64,000 bases of DNA from Gaertneriomyces semiglobifer. Taxonomy: Eukaryota > Chytridiomycota > Chytridiomycetes > Spizellomycetales > Spizellomycetaceae. The stretch is taken from positions 434,001-498,000 of the forward strand of contig JAHLKF010000009.1 in NCBI GenBank assembly GCA_025558075.1. Direction: 5' to 3'. Every line of letters starts with the position of its first letter. Position 1 is the first letter of the stretch. Made by a program: the position numbers and the translations under genes. Shown here in pieces: positions 35,542-48,219 of the stretch. The notes beneath the pieces were generated by a model. The model ran no database searches and was not told where the DNA came from. It was given only the letters and a program-made list of their open reading frames with translations.

Positions 35542-37079
35542 CGGTAGTTAACGCGATTTGTCAAAAAAGATAAAAAGATAGTTGTAAAAAGAGTAAGCGT
35601 AGGGCACACTAGGGTGGTTCTTTGGGTGTGCGGCCGACCGTCAAAAGCTTGGGGCAGACGGATACTATATCAATAGGTAGGGACGCTATCGAGGAAGCTT
35701 TTCCGCGTGGTACCTGGAAAAGGAGACGAATATCAAGAAAGATGTTAGCAACATGATCGTCGTCCAAACACCGAGCGAGAAATCTCAAGATACCGCTATT
35801 GAAGCGATCGAAAAAGTGCGTCATCAAAGTCTCCAAGCAGCGCGGGATTTCGAGGCCGAGTTTCCAAGCAGAAGGAGATCATTGAGACGGACGGTCCAAA
35901 AGTGGTTATACGACCCGTATGCACCGTATCGAGGGAACAACCCCCTCCATACCCCGCAATTGGTTTTCCTAATCAATTGAAAAATGATACATACCTGAAA
36001 GCAGAGTAGGAGACCGAGTCGCAGAAAGGAATAGAAGAATATACTGCCGAGGTTGGCGAGCGGTGCATAGCAGGGTGGTGGCGGAAACGTCGCGGCGCTT
36101 TTGGCTTCCGTTTTGGAAGATGTTCAACTCGAAAACGGATAGAGGTTGTTACTGGTTGGCCACGAGACAACTACTCATGGCTATCCCGCAACAGGGAGTA
36201 AACTACTAGAATCAAAAAAGGTGTACGAAATGAATATCGGGGCGTATAAACAATAGTGACCGGAAGGTCTAGATTGCGACAATAATGAACAGTAGGTAGG
36301 ATGCAGGAAGAAGGGGGCTTGTTACGTTGATGAGTTTACGGAGTGGGTTGCTTTTATATAATGTGGTCTATCGCCTGACAAGTGTCCGTACTGTGACGTA
36401 CCGAAGAGGAGTCAATTGGAAGCTGTTGCTGAGGAGGGGGCCATTAAAAGGCAGAACAGATCTGTGAAGAAAAACTACGCGCGTGTTATTGAAAACTTCT
36501 TATATTATTATGACAACCGAGATGCCCGTCTTGTATACGAAGTTCCTTGGATGGTCATCATTCGGAAATGGAGGCTCACTCATGGCTTATATTTAAAGGG
36601 GGGAAATGCCGCAAGCAAGGTGGTCAAATGGCAGATCTGGTTGATGTGCATGTGCAAAGGGTACTTACTGGTAGAACGTCATTTGTGCGCTTGAGTTGTC
36701 CCAATCCCTTGAAATTCTACCCCTTGGACGAGCAGCCCCCACGCACCTGCTTTACAAGGGATTAGGCCGCACCTGTCCATCTACTTTTCGCACAAGACGG
36801 AAAACATTTACTGTTTCTTCAGAGATATCATGCAATGCGATATTATAATACAATCAGTGTTCAAACTGGGCAGCCTAGAATACATCTGACGTATCTTTGT
36901 ACAAACCGTTCCTGTCATAATAATCCACCTAAAACGCATAACCATAACACATACGCCCTCCCAACCCCTCACCATGAACGACGAATCCCGTCACAAAAAA
37001 TAATGGATGCTGACAAAAATACACATGAACGGGCGAAATGTCACGAAAAACCAACCCTCACACAACAACCAGCGACGTC
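35542..37079. other. Intergenic region, 1.5 kb, with the likely SPE2 leader
   Basis: The minus-strand leader of SPE2 lies here. On that strand CTCCTTTTCCAG at about 35714-35725 resembles a 3' splice site, so a 5'-UTR intron is plausible. A short ATG frame (MLLTSFLIFV...) spans it. No protein gene is supported in the rest. Confidence 0.4.
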
Positions 37080-38624
37080 CTATCCGGATGCAACCGGAAT
37101 AATAGCGTCCACATCCGGTGCAACCATACGTGGTTCATGTCGGCGACTACGCCTACTTCTACCTCGGGTCTCTTCTTCAATTTCAATGTTCCCTGTAGAG
37201 GGTCCTGCAACTGGTTGTGGGGCCACAATAGCCGTCGGCAACGTGTACGACACCCCAACCAAGTTCAAGGGTGTGCCCGCCGGAATGCCGACTCTTGGAG
37301 CCGCTGGGGTATAGGATGCAGAATACGAAGACGGAAAGTGTTGATGGTATTTGGCAGTCAGGGCGGCAAGCAGCTCGTCGGGAGACTTGTCGGTGTCGGA
37401 CGAAATAGAAGCAGCGCCGAGACCTTGACTGTCTGTCACCCCCCAGCTGGCTCGAGAGGTTCGAGCACTCGGTGGGACTGAGCCCCTGGAAGTTACTGCC
37501 GGTGAGGATCCCTCGGAGATACTGTTGCTCGCACGTTGATGGCGCGAGTCGGATTCCAACATGTCCTCGGGCTCTTGGGTCATGGTCAAGCCCAGCTTGG
37601 AGGGTCGGTCAAGAGACATGTGCGAGGACGGAGCACTGCCTGAGCTGTGCGTGGCAACGGACTCCACGCCCGTGGTCGAGGAGTGCGCGGTATCGACATC
37701 GTCTTCGGTGCTCTCATCAAGAGAAGCAAGAATGGGGTCACGACGTCTGAAGATGGTCGACAGGCGGTTCACCCATCTGATGTCGTCTACAGACTTTGAC
37801 TTGGATAGCCTCTTGCTTTCGTTCCCAGCGAGCCCGAATGCTTGTGATTGTGACTTTCTCAGCGATGCCTGACGGGAGCCAACCGTAGAGGCAGTCTGAA
37901 GCTCTTCAATAGTTATGGAACATGTGGAATCGGTGGTGTCAAGGTGTCCACACGGATTCTCCAAGACCTTTGCCTTGGGAGTTGTGGTGGTGGATTCAGA
38001 AGGTTGTGGAGACTCATCGTGTGAAGGTGTGGGTGGTGGCCGTGGGCCTTGTGGTGTCTGCCGTGCAGCAGCGGGTTCAGCTTGTACGGATGGCGCCTCC
38101 TCGCTCACGACATCAGGTTCTACTTGTCGTGGTGTCGGAATGGCAGGCAACGGCCGACCCGTGTACGTCATGACTTGACGCCCCTTCCACTTATCTTTTC
38201 TCACGCCGGTCTCACCGGCAATCATGTGCGTTAAACGCGGTGGGACGGGGATTTCGGGCAGCAAAGGAGGAGCTTGTTGTGCTTGATCTTGATTTTTACT
38301 TTGAGACGGCGTGGAGTCACGAGTAGGCGAAGGTGATGGGCTAGGCAGCTCGATCGCCGAGTCGTGTGTTTCATCGGTGTTGATTGTACATAGCGATGAG
38401 CTTGATCCTGCACGGGGTGGGATAGGACAATCAGAAACGAAGGAGCCATAGATGCAAGGGGCTTAAAGCACTGGGTTTGTCAGGTTTGCTCTCTCCCCAC
38501 CTTTTCGAGCCATGAAAAGTGCTTTTCCGGTTCCTGACGTGGAGGAAGATGTCTGCTTGTCGCCAGCCAAGATCTTGATTGTCACGTCCTTGGGACCTCC
38601 TTTCTTGATCCTTAGCGTCCACAT
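37080..38624 (-). CDS. Hypothetical disordered Ser/Pro-rich protein
   Basis: Two exons, 38624-38501 and 38407-37080, joined in phase 1, give 483 residues. Exon 1 is a compact, ordered-looking start (MWTLRIKKGGPKDVTIKIL). The rest is low-complexity Ser/Thr/Pro, with a VPPRLTHMIAGETGV block, a GRPLPAIPTPRQ proline motif that could bind SH3 domains, and a conserved-looking VDDIRWVNRLSTIFRRRDP segment. No recognised domain. A regulatory or scaffold role is only a guess. The ATG at 38624 was chosen because it yields a good donor (GTGGGG) and an in-frame join. Confidence 0.6.
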
Positions 38625-41385
38625 TTTGTTCACAGGCAGATCCAGAGCGCAGCGAGCAGGTTAACGAGATCCAGATCTGTTCCTGCCGAGCGAGCAAAAG
38701 GACCAATGACACAATGAAAAGTTGTGGTTACTCGCCACTATATACAGTCGATGTCCTTCGCGTCAGAGACTCGTAGTAGATCTTGTCCAAATCCGCGACA
38801 GCTTCCTGGTTTTAGACTCTCGCTCTCTCTCTTTCTCGTCACCAGCTACAGCCTCTTTTGAGGAGACTATCGCTTATAACCTTCTTTCCCTTTTGGCCGG
38901 AGGGAAGGATGGCGCAATCTGACAGCGTTGACTCCGTGGCTAGCAAAAGGAGCCTGAAAGCTGCATGCACACACTTTTTTTTTAAACACAGCAAATGGAG
39001 GTGCTCTGATCTACCTTCCGGACGCCCCCCTCTTCCAAATTCCTTCTCGGTTTGGCTTACTCTAACTATGCCCACAGCTATGGGTTATACTGCTGCGCAA
39101 GATCCTTTTTTAATCAAGTGGCCAAGGTCTATCCAAAAGTTACTGGTAACCAAGAACAAGGCTTTTTTCCGTCAGATGGGCAGGGATGTGATGAGAGGAC
39201 GATTATTACCACACAAATCCCATTCCATATTGGCCGGTGCCAGCAGTGTGCTTTATGGTGGGCTGACTAAAAACGTGGGGGGGGAGCGAGAGAGGGGTAA
39301 TATCTGGGACTACTAAACGACTGCCTGCAAAAGGCTAAGCTGAACCAGGACGAGAAGCGCACGCAACCACAGTCAAAAAGGGTAAACCGTGGAAGCGGGA
39401 AAAAAGGTGCGCAACATCGATGATGACAACACGACATACGTTCATAGCGGGCTTTTGCGTTGCTTTGCTTTGCTTTGTGTGGTGGTGCCGGTTATTGTCG
39501 AACTTTCCTAAAAGGAGCGAAAAAGAAAGAGCGCCTAAGCTTAAGCAAGCCCCACAAACGCCCGCCCGGCCCTTTCGGGTTTCGGGCGTCATAACCACAT
39601 TGTTGGTGATGATATTGATGGTGATGGTACCAAACCGCATGCCGAAATCCCATCAGGAGAAAAATCTGCACAGATTCTCGTTGCTTTCTTTTTTCCCTCC
39701 CCGGCCCCCTTTTTCACTGCATGCAATCGGCGACGTGGGGGCGACGCGTCGTCATCAGGACGTGCGCATGCGTGGGGCATTGAAATTGAATTGATTCTTG
39801 AGGGGATTCTACTTACTTGCTCTGCTCTGGTTGATCATTGAAATTCACTGGCTCGCACGTTCTGAATAGAACATTGACATTCCCTTACCAGCCAAGCCTG
39901 TGCAAGCCTGTGCAGACTGGTACGTTGGTACTGGTACTGGTAAGCTGCGGTCGGACCACACACACATGAGATTGCCAAGCAGGTTGAATTTGAAGCAGCG
40001 AGCATGAATAGAGCACAACACACAAGCCTGTGATAATATCACCCCAAAACGCCTCAATAATAAACTCTTACGCTAAATAAGCTCATACTTACCACAGTAC
40101 GAACGAAGTACAACCATGGCATACGTAAGTTCTTCTTACTAACATTACCAATAAGTCCCATCATCAACCACACATGCGCAGGGATCTGGAATAGATTAGA
40201 ACCGAATGCGCCCGACCGCCCAAGAATCCTCGGGAACCCAACAAACAAAAAACGCGTCCGACTATACGCGTACGCGTGAGTGACGTCATCTATGACTGTT
40301 GGACTTATGAATTTGAGTGTTTGACTACGACCCTCATTCTATTTTCGTTGATGCTATATTATTACGCGAGGGGGAACAATAATGAGAATGTGTGTGCCAT
40401 GGATGAATTTGAAGATGGATGGGTTGATGAATTTGAATCAATTGGGGGCCGGTTGACGTGCGGGGTCCACCGTCTCCATATTATTGTCGGAACCTTTATT
40501 GATTCCATGCACGAGGGAACGAAGAGAAAAATGGGCAAACCGCGTGGGAAAAACCACCAACACCGAGTCTCTCATCGGACACTTTAACGAAAAGAAGGAG
40601 GAAGGGGGACGGTGATAATATATGACGTTTATTCCTTTACACAAAGTTGGTGATGTCGGGGTTCCGGTCTTGGTTCATTCGCATGTTGAAATTGAGGGAA
40701 ATGTAAAAAGGTCGACACCAGCAGAAGGGTAAATTGACCACCCACGTCTTCAGCGGACCTCCCCTGTCGTCCGTATGCATCCTCTCGCGATCACGATCAT
40801 GTCACCCCGGTACGGCGTTGTGGCGTTCACCCGTCCCTCCATTTAATCATCATCGTTTGTTGTAACCCCCTTGAACATGTGTAATAATGCGCTAAACAAA
40901 GGGCCAAACTCCGGCGTGTAGCATTGCACATTGCATGTGAGAAAACGAGATAGTGAATTTGAAGCCAGTGTGTGCGCGGGGAGTTGCGGCTTGCCCTTGA
41001 TCTGATTGCCTTATTGAATCCATCACCCTTTTTTTGACGAAACGTCACCGTTGATGTGTGCGTTGACAGATAGGAATTCGCATGCACGCTCCGTCGCCTC
41101 CTTTTGCTGCCATTTGTTTTTACAATCCATTTCAAAGTTCACGATGAGAATGTAGGGAACGCTTGAAGAATGCGCACAAAGAAGGTCATGGTTCCCAAAG
41201 TGTTGAACACAAATGTATCTATATGCCAATGACATGTACAAGTACAAAGAACGCCCCCCAAACCAAGACCATGAAAACCCTCAAACCTATCCACATGCAA
41301 AAGCGGGGTAATAGGAAAAAAGAAAAAGGACTAATAAACTTCCCAAAAACGACAAAAAAGATCCAGTGCCCTTCGCATTCGTCTT
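38625..41385. other. Gene-poor region, 2.8 kb
   Basis: I find no convincing gene on either strand. Open frames up to about 150 codons exist but lack coding character and splice support. The sequence is ordinary AT/GC-mixed DNA with A-rich and G-rich short runs. Confidence 0.45.
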
Positions 41386-43496
41386 CTACCCCGACTCTTC
41401 AAAAACTTGTTTCCACCTCTCAATCACAACAACCAACACCGTCCCGCCACCACCACCACCCTGTCCCGTCCCACACATCTCCAAATCCCTCAACGGATGG
41501 TCACTCCGAATCAGATTCGGCGCCCACACAATCACCAAATTCCGCGCTGTCATCCGGTTTTGGTTGGCGTGCAGGTGGACTTGGTAAAGCAGTTGGGTGA
41601 GGTGGCGGAACAGGAGAAGCACGGGTGGGGAGAGGAGGGGGAGGATGTGTGTGCGGATGTAGAGGATTTGCGATTCCGGTGTGGTGTGTGCTGTCAAAAA
41701 AAAAAAGAGATTTTGAGTAAGGTTCGGTTTTTGCGAAAAATGACAAACTTGGGACGGTTTTTTGTGTTTTTTTTTTCTTTGGGTGACAAAGATACAGACC
41801 TGTGATGCCTTTTAATACGTCATACATCGCCTCGCCAAACACCGGGTCCGGCATATCCCTAAAGAAAGACTTCAAAACCCCACAAGCAAGATGCACCCCA
41901 CCACCCGCTTTACTAAAATCCACACTCGTATCATTCTCATACGCCATTTTCGTTTCCTGGAGTTCAACGCTGGATGGAGATCGACGAAAGAGGCCTTCTG
42001 TGTCTAGACCGTGTGAGAAAATGTATTGGGTTGTGTCGCGGACGACGAGGGGGATGCCTTTTTCACCGGTGGTCCCCATGAGATGGACGAGGGGGGCACC
42101 GAAGACTCGGCCGGTGGTGGTGTGTGTCGTGGAAGACGTACCACCTGCCCCGGCTCCGGTTGCTGCTTGTCGAGAAGACGAGCGGGGTTGATAACTTTCA
42201 TCAATCCTACCAAAAAAAGAAAAGGATGGGAAAAAGCGGTTTTGTTACTGTTTGAATGATCGCGTGTGTGTGTTGCGGGCGTGAAGGTGTGGATGGGCAA
42301 GACGTACTTGTAAAGGATTTCCGGGATATAGACTTGTTTCAGTGGGACGACCCGTGCGAGTGCAGTCAGGTTGTACACCCATGCAATCTTTCGTGCGAAC
42401 TTGGGGCTGTTGTTATACAAAGAAACCAGCAAAATCAGTTCAAAAAACCCATCACACATCATTTGCTCGCCGTGAGCTTTTTTAATCACCTCACAATCAT
42501 CGCCATCGTCTGAATCAACAACTTGGACCAGAAATTCGGATGGACGACATACAAATGTTTCAGATTCTTGCGATACCTTTATAAAAAAACACACCCATTC
42601 CCTCGTTAGCAAAAAAAAACCAACACCCTGTATTTCACGAATGAAAAAACGTGAGAGGGGAGGGAATACTTACTTTCGACTTAACCCAGCATAAGCTTTA
42701 TACATCCACTTCCAACTCGGAGTATACTCTGCGCCCGCCGAGAACATGACAAGAACGTAATCGGATTCGACAAATTCGTCGAGTTTTTCCATCATGAATC
42801 TAAACAAAACGCTTCGTAAGTTCCGTATCAGCAAAAAATGAAAAGACGAAATGAAATGACGGTGGTGTCTGCTCTTCCTCTCGCTTGTTGTCGTTTCTCT
42901 CCCGTAGTGGGTGATGTCGCTTGGGCTCACGCTTCATTTTACTCAACCTCTCTTTCTCTTCATTCATTCAATCATTCCGTCATTCGTAGCTGGTGTAGAG
43001 AAACGAGACCCCCAAAACCACAGACACTCTCCTCAACTGTCTTGCTTGTGAAATACGCACCGTAACAAAACATCGTAATCGGCTCCACGAGGGTTGGGTA
43101 ACTGACAAGCGTAGAAACACAGTATCGGTCGAGCCTCATAATCCACTCCTAAAAAAAACACAAAACCAATGAATTCAAATTCCAAATTCATTCGTAAAAA
43201 AAACACAAAAAAAAAGAAATGGAAAAGTGTGAAGAGCATATCGCATATCTCCTTTCAAAATCTCCCTTCAAAATCCGTAACCCCTGAACCTTCTTTTCTG
43301 TTCGTTCTCAAGCAATATACACAGTCCGCCTTCCAAATCACGAACGACGACACTAACACGAAAAACGCATAACCCCACCCTTCAACTTATTCAACGTACC
43401 AGCCTGTCGCAATATCCGGTCATGCACAATCTCTTTCAAATCCGAATCGCTAATGGGCGGGGCAAGTGGTGCCGAAGATGACCCAAACGAGAACAT
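41386..43496 (-). CDS. CRAL-TRIO/BCH plus RhoGAP protein, p50RhoGAP (ARHGAP1)-like
   Basis: Predicted GTPase-activating protein for Rho/Cdc42. Seven exons: 43496-43400, 43148-43061, 42799-42674, 42576-42490, 42406-42308, 42206-41800 and 41690-41386; phases agree and give 402 residues. An N-terminal Sec14-like BCH domain (about 30-170) contains RPILCFYACQLP, SWKWMYKAY and LYVVHPNFW. A Ser/Thr-rich linker follows. The RhoGAP domain (about 215-390) starts FGAPLVHLM, carries the arginine finger in DTEGLFRRS, then VHLACGVLKSFFRDMPDP and NLVIVWAPNLIR. Residues needed for GAP activity appear intact. The domain order matches animal p50RhoGAP. Confidence 0.88.
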
Positions 43497-44290
43497 CCTT
43501 CAAATTCACCCCCCTTCTACGATTTTTGAACACACACACCAAATAATTACAATGTGCAAGTTCTGGTGATTTGCTCTGCCACTAATGATAAGCGGGGTAT
43601 GGTAACCGCTCTGTCCTGCTAAACACTTCTACGACTGACAATCTTAGGATGGTGCGAGGATGGAGAAAACTGTTTCTGAGGTCAGTGTTTGGTGATGAAA
43701 ACGCGTCGCAAAGGTAGCCTGTCATCACTTTGCATCAATCTCAACTTCATGAAACCTCCGTTCAGCCGCGCGAACGAATAAGAACACACAACAGATTCAT
43801 TTTACATTCACTTTTCGACACTTGTTTTCTTTTTGATTATATACACACTTTGCTTCATTCTTTTGCAAGCCTTTCTCTAAATCTGCTCGTACCAAACGGC
43901 CTACACATAGTCAATCGGGTTCCCCCCGCCCTCACCTTCCAGATCGTTTTACGACCGACTCCTCCCACATCCCACCCACGAGAAAAAAAGAGTGTATAGG
44001 CGAGAGCGAGTTGGATGACGAAAGATGAGTTTGACTTTCGTATTTTTTCGTATTTACATTTGAGGAGCGGGAGGGGTAAAACCCAACATGCTGGGGGGAG
44101 ATATAGTAGTCGAAGAGCGGAGAGGGAGGGGGGAGGGATAGCCAAAAGGGAGGGGGCCAGTTCAACGAGTCCTGGGTTTTTTCTTTTTGTTTTCTTTTTC
44201 TTTGCGAGTTTCTCTTCAAAACACCGCTCGGTTCATAGTCATCGGGGGTATGCATGTCGCGGCGTGTGGTTGTCTTCTAGGAAGGCAACC
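43497..44290. other. Intergenic region, 790 bp
   Basis: Lies between two minus-strand genes and would hold the RhoGAP promoter and the 3' flank of the zinc-finger gene. No gene or clear repeat found. Confidence 0.5.
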
Positions 44291-46226
44291 TTAAGCTTGT
44301 TCCTCTGCGATCGCTCCAAGCCTGTAAAGCGCGCAAATCAATCAGTAACGTGGTCTGTACAAGTACGCAGATGCGCTTCACGAAAAAATACGTACTGTAG
44401 ACGCGTTGGGTCGCATGACGATCGTCGTTGCAGAACCGCTTTCATTTTGGCTAACAGCTTTTCCTCTTGTGTCTGGCGCGGTCTTGAAGAAGAAGAAGAG
44501 CGAGGAGCGCGCGGCGGCAGACCATCTGCTGGTACCACGCCGTCTTCTGCACAAGATGAAGAAGCACTGACAGCCGATGCAGTCGAGAGTCGACGCTTTT
44601 TGTACTCGGCGTTGAAGAGGGCTGGATCCTCCTCTTCGGAAGAGGGTGTGATCGACCGTTTGCGGCTGCCACGACGGCTCGACGGATTGTGATGCACCTT
44701 GAGCTGGTGAGACTATTGCAAAACGTATGTCAGTCCAATCAATGTTCAAGGTTGTCCGAGATAACACCAGAGCTCCAGCGTCATAGGAGTGCTACATACC
44801 TTGAGGTTACCCAATTGGGAAAAGGCCCGAGTGCAGCCATCAATGTCACAGGTGTACGGCTTGATGCCATAGTGCAACAGTTCATGCGTCTTCATGTTTC
44901 CCATTTGGCTGAACGCCTTGTCGCAGCCCTCAAAAGAGCACTATATATAGGGTTGCATATGGAAACGAGCAACATCCCGAGCAAAGCAAGGGAAAAGAAA
45001 GGCACAAAGAAAGAACAAACAGAGGTCAGATATGAAAGCCTTCATGACTCGGTCACACGTACACTCCCATCATGACATGGAGAGGCAGGCAACCTTGCTC
45101 AGCTAATGCATTCCGACCAGGTTTGCTTTTTTTTTCTCTTTGTTGTTCTCTTTATCCCATTCGTCCCTTCTTTTTGTTTTTTGGTCACCCAGGCGTATAC
45201 TCGGATGCACGTGCACGAGTGGCCAGAGGGAAGGTACGATAGGAGAGAAAAGAACGTAGAGTACCAACCTTAAAGGGTTTTTCTCCAGTGTGCTTGCGCT
45301 CGTGGGTTTTCAAGTTGCCCAATTGAGTAAAGGATTTGTTGCAACCCTCAAACTTGCAGACCTGAGAGAATTTGGGGGCGTTCGTTTTAGGAAAAACTGT
45401 TTTGTTGTGCGCAATGATTTTTTGCGAATTTAGGCGTTTGCCACTTTTTTTGCAAAAGAATACTCACATAGGGTCGTTCGCCCGTGTGTTTTCGGTGGTG
45501 AATCTTGAGATGCGCGAGTTGCATAAACGTCTTGTTGCATCCTTCGTATTCGCACGCAAAGGAGCGACCGTCGGTCACTGACCCGGTGCTTTTTCGCCGG
45601 CGGTAATTTTGGAGGTGATGTTCATAGGGGGGCGATGGCGGAGCACCAAACGATGGTGTAGGGGAATGTTCCAGTTTGGGAGCAGTTGTAGTAATCAGGA
45701 GAGGTGTTGTTGGCGTAGCCACCGTCGTCGATGTGATCATGGAGGTAGATGACAACAAGGCCGGCGGAGCAGCACCTGTAACAGAGTTGCGCCTTTGGGC
45801 AGCGGCGAGAGCGGCAGCAATAAAGGATTGGAACTGCGTGCTGGTGATATCGGCAGGTGTAAGATAACGACCATAGGGCGATAGAGCAGTCGTGGTGGTG
45901 GTGGTAGTGGTTGAAGATGATGATAATGATAATGGGGAGGAAGACGATGGTGTCGTCAGTGTGGTGGAAGGCAAAGGACTCAGATGACTGGTGGATGAGA
46001 GCGGAGGGATGCCTTGAGGAGCTTGAACAAGGGTCATGAGTAGCAATGCATCCAACTGAGATTTCACATCCATCTCGAGAGTAGCGTTTTGCTGTTGGCT
46101 GGTGATGGTGGTCCCACTTGGAGCAGTAGCGGTAGTAGTAGTAGATGTACCACGGTGGTGGTGGTGGCTGGCGCTGCTGTTCATGGCGAGAGGAGGTTCA
46201 GTTGGAGCGATCTCGACGGCCGACAT
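44291..46226 (-). CDS. C2H2 zinc-finger transcription factor, Azf1-like
   Basis: Predicted DNA-binding regulator. Exons: 46226-45468, 45361-45269, 44940-44800, 44712-44396 and 44321-44291 (446 residues). The first 220 residues are Ser/Thr/Ala/Pro-rich and disordered, encoded by trinucleotide-rich DNA. Four consecutive C2H2 fingers follow: [30 protein letters not shown] and [10 protein letters not shown]. All share QLGNLK or QMGNMK recognition helices, like yeast Azf1. Introns fall close to finger boundaries; exon 2 of 93 bp encodes almost exactly one finger. A basic tail (RRGSRKRS) may be a nuclear signal. The final exon codes for about ten residues. Confidence 0.85.
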
Positions 46227-46317
46227 TTGCGGGGTTGTTGATCGGGGAGGCAAGACGAGGTGTATATATGTGGGAAATATAGATAGATACGGGCAAGAAA
46301 GATATGAATTCTAGAAT

Positions 46318-46335
46318 GGGGGGGGGGGGGGGGGG
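46318..46335 (+). repeat. Homopolymer of 18 G
   Basis: An uninterrupted run of 18 G about 90 bp upstream of the zinc-finger start codon; the transcribed strand has C18. Such runs can form G-quadruplex structures and are prone to length error in sequencing. Confidence 0.9.
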
Positions 46336-47407
46336 CCTTGACAGACAACAACAAAAAGCATAAAAAAGGGGGATTGGTTCGCCGTCGGTCTTTTGCGAAT
46401 GATGAGTGATCGAGTGAGTAGTTTGGCCGGCCAATCAATGGAGCTGAGCTGAGCGTTTAATGCGGAGCGGAAGGGCTTGGCGGGGGGGGTTGGGAATTGG
46501 TTGGTTGTGTCGTGCGTATGCGCTTTGAATGGAATGAATACCGATGATGAATGAATAGGCCTGCTGGTTGCTTTGCTTTTGCTTTGCTTTGGTTGTTGGT
46601 TGTGCGGGTGCTTGCTTTCGAAAGGGAGAATGACCAGCGTCAGTCAGGCACGGCAAGGGGCAATTGTTGTTGTTGTGTAAACGTAATAACACAATACACA
46701 ATCAATGCGCACGCCGAACGTGTGTGTGTCCTCTAATTAGCAGACAGACAGCAACTACTGTTTTATTAAACGGGCCGCCGTTGTGTAATTGGTGCACCAC
46801 GCCGTTCGATTTCGGCGATATTGGGCAATTGGGGGACAGATGACCTGTTCCTATTGTTGTGTTAATTGTTGTTAGTTACTTGCGTTAATTAGTACCGTAC
46901 TCATTCATTACTAGTGTTAGTAGTTACTATACTACTTGCGCGCGATGATAGCAAGCAATCCCCACTCCACCCAACCAACAACTTATCGCCGATCGACTCG
47001 TCTAATTGGATAAACTCGGCTTCCCATAAGCACAAAGTCAGTCACGATGGGGATGGGGGGCAATTGGCGATGGGCAAATGGGTTCGCAGAGAAGGAATTG
47101 GTGGACAGAGACGCAAAGAGTGACAAGCAAGACACACAAATAAGAATACCATGACTGTGCCGTGCCGTTCATTTACGGACGCATGACGTGGGCCAGCCAG
47201 CCAGCCGCTTGTGCTGCTGTCCAATCACTTGATTTCCCGAACATGCGTGACTCATTCATGTTGTCATGCACCCGCGAATATCTCCGACCGTGTGTTGCAT
47301 TGTCATTTGTCGACGCGTCGTGCCCGTTGTCGTGTCCGTCCGTGTCCGCATTGCGGTCGCGTCGCGTCGCGGCGTGTTGTGCTGCCATCATCTGCCCCAC
47401 CCATCAT
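46336..47407. other. Intergenic region, about 1.1 kb
   Basis: No supported gene. Short palindromic and GT-rich stretches only. Part of a 2.8-kb gap between the divergent zinc-finger and ammonium-transporter genes. Confidence 0.4.
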
Positions 47408-47442
47408 AGATATCGATAGCAACTCATCCCTAATCGATATCT
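47408..47442. promoter_or_regulatory. Palindromic element AGATATCGAT-15-ATCGATATCT, copy 1
   Basis: Two 10-bp arms that are exact reverse complements flank a 15-nt spacer. A second copy with the same spacer length is at 48169-48203, embedded in a roughly 60-bp direct repeat (both preceded by CCCATCA and followed by CTCGT). It could be a protein-binding site or the end of a small mobile element. Confidence 0.6.
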
Positions 47443-47937
47443 CGTTCTCACACGCTGGGTGCCAAGTTCTGTCAAATGGACGAGGATGTCAGACGCTTGC
47501 GCCGAATACAGTATACATATACATGCCCACCCGTTGTGATGACCTGTTGTCAGAGGGGGTTGAATGAAGATCCTCTGTGCCAAGCGGTCGTTGGAAGCTT
47601 GGGAGGAGTATGTCGATGATTTACCCTGTCCATCCTTTGAACCGGCATTGTTTACCAAAATTGTGAGTATTTGTGTTTGTTGGGCGACTTTATATTTTAG
47701 TTGAGATTAACGCTTATTAGATCAGAACCTTCTCCTTGGGAAGCATGAACCTTTTGGTCCGTCCGGAATCTTCAAATTTAGAATGTGAGCATTTAAGCAA
47801 GTTTGCACGCCCTATTTTCCAGCAAACATTGTGGGGGTTTGGGAAAGTCCACTGCTTTTTTGGCGAAATTACCCACGATTTCATCCCAAACGGGGACAAA
47901 GCGAACGGAGTAGGGACGCTTTCCCTTGGTATACCTT

Positions 47938-47995
47938 GTCATAGTTCACTCCCATCACATCAATCTTGAAAAAAATGACGGGAGTGCACTATGAC
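47938..47995. repeat. Inverted repeat with 16-bp arms, 26-nt loop
   Basis: GTCATAGTTCACTCCC at 47938-47953 is the reverse complement of 47980-47995 apart from one base. It lies between the two AGATATCGAT palindromes. Function unknown. Confidence 0.65.
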
Positions 47996-48168
47996 AGTCG
48001 TGTGATGTCCCCACAACAGAGACCTATACCGCCGGGAGTTTTCTAGCGCTTAGCTGTGGCTACCGCCATTCGAATTCATATTATATATACATGTACATGT
48101 ACAGTATGCAAATATCAGATATCAGTACTGTCTGCTCGAACACACAGGTTACCGACATCACCCATCAC

Positions 48169-48203
48169 AGATATCGATTGCAACACACCCGTAATCGATG
48201 TCT
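48169..48203. promoter_or_regulatory. Palindromic element AGATATCGAT-15-ATCGATGTCT, copy 2
   Basis: Same arms and 15-nt spacing as 47408-47442, with one mismatch in the right arm. It lies about 860 bp upstream of the ammonium transporter start and just before the GATA cluster. Confidence 0.6.
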
Positions 48204-48219
48204 CGTACCCTCACGTGTC

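Noticed and set aside
40276..40587. 103-codon ORF in the 38.6-41.4 kb gap
   Set aside because: Plausible length, but no domain, no splice context and no neighbour support; chance cannot be excluded.
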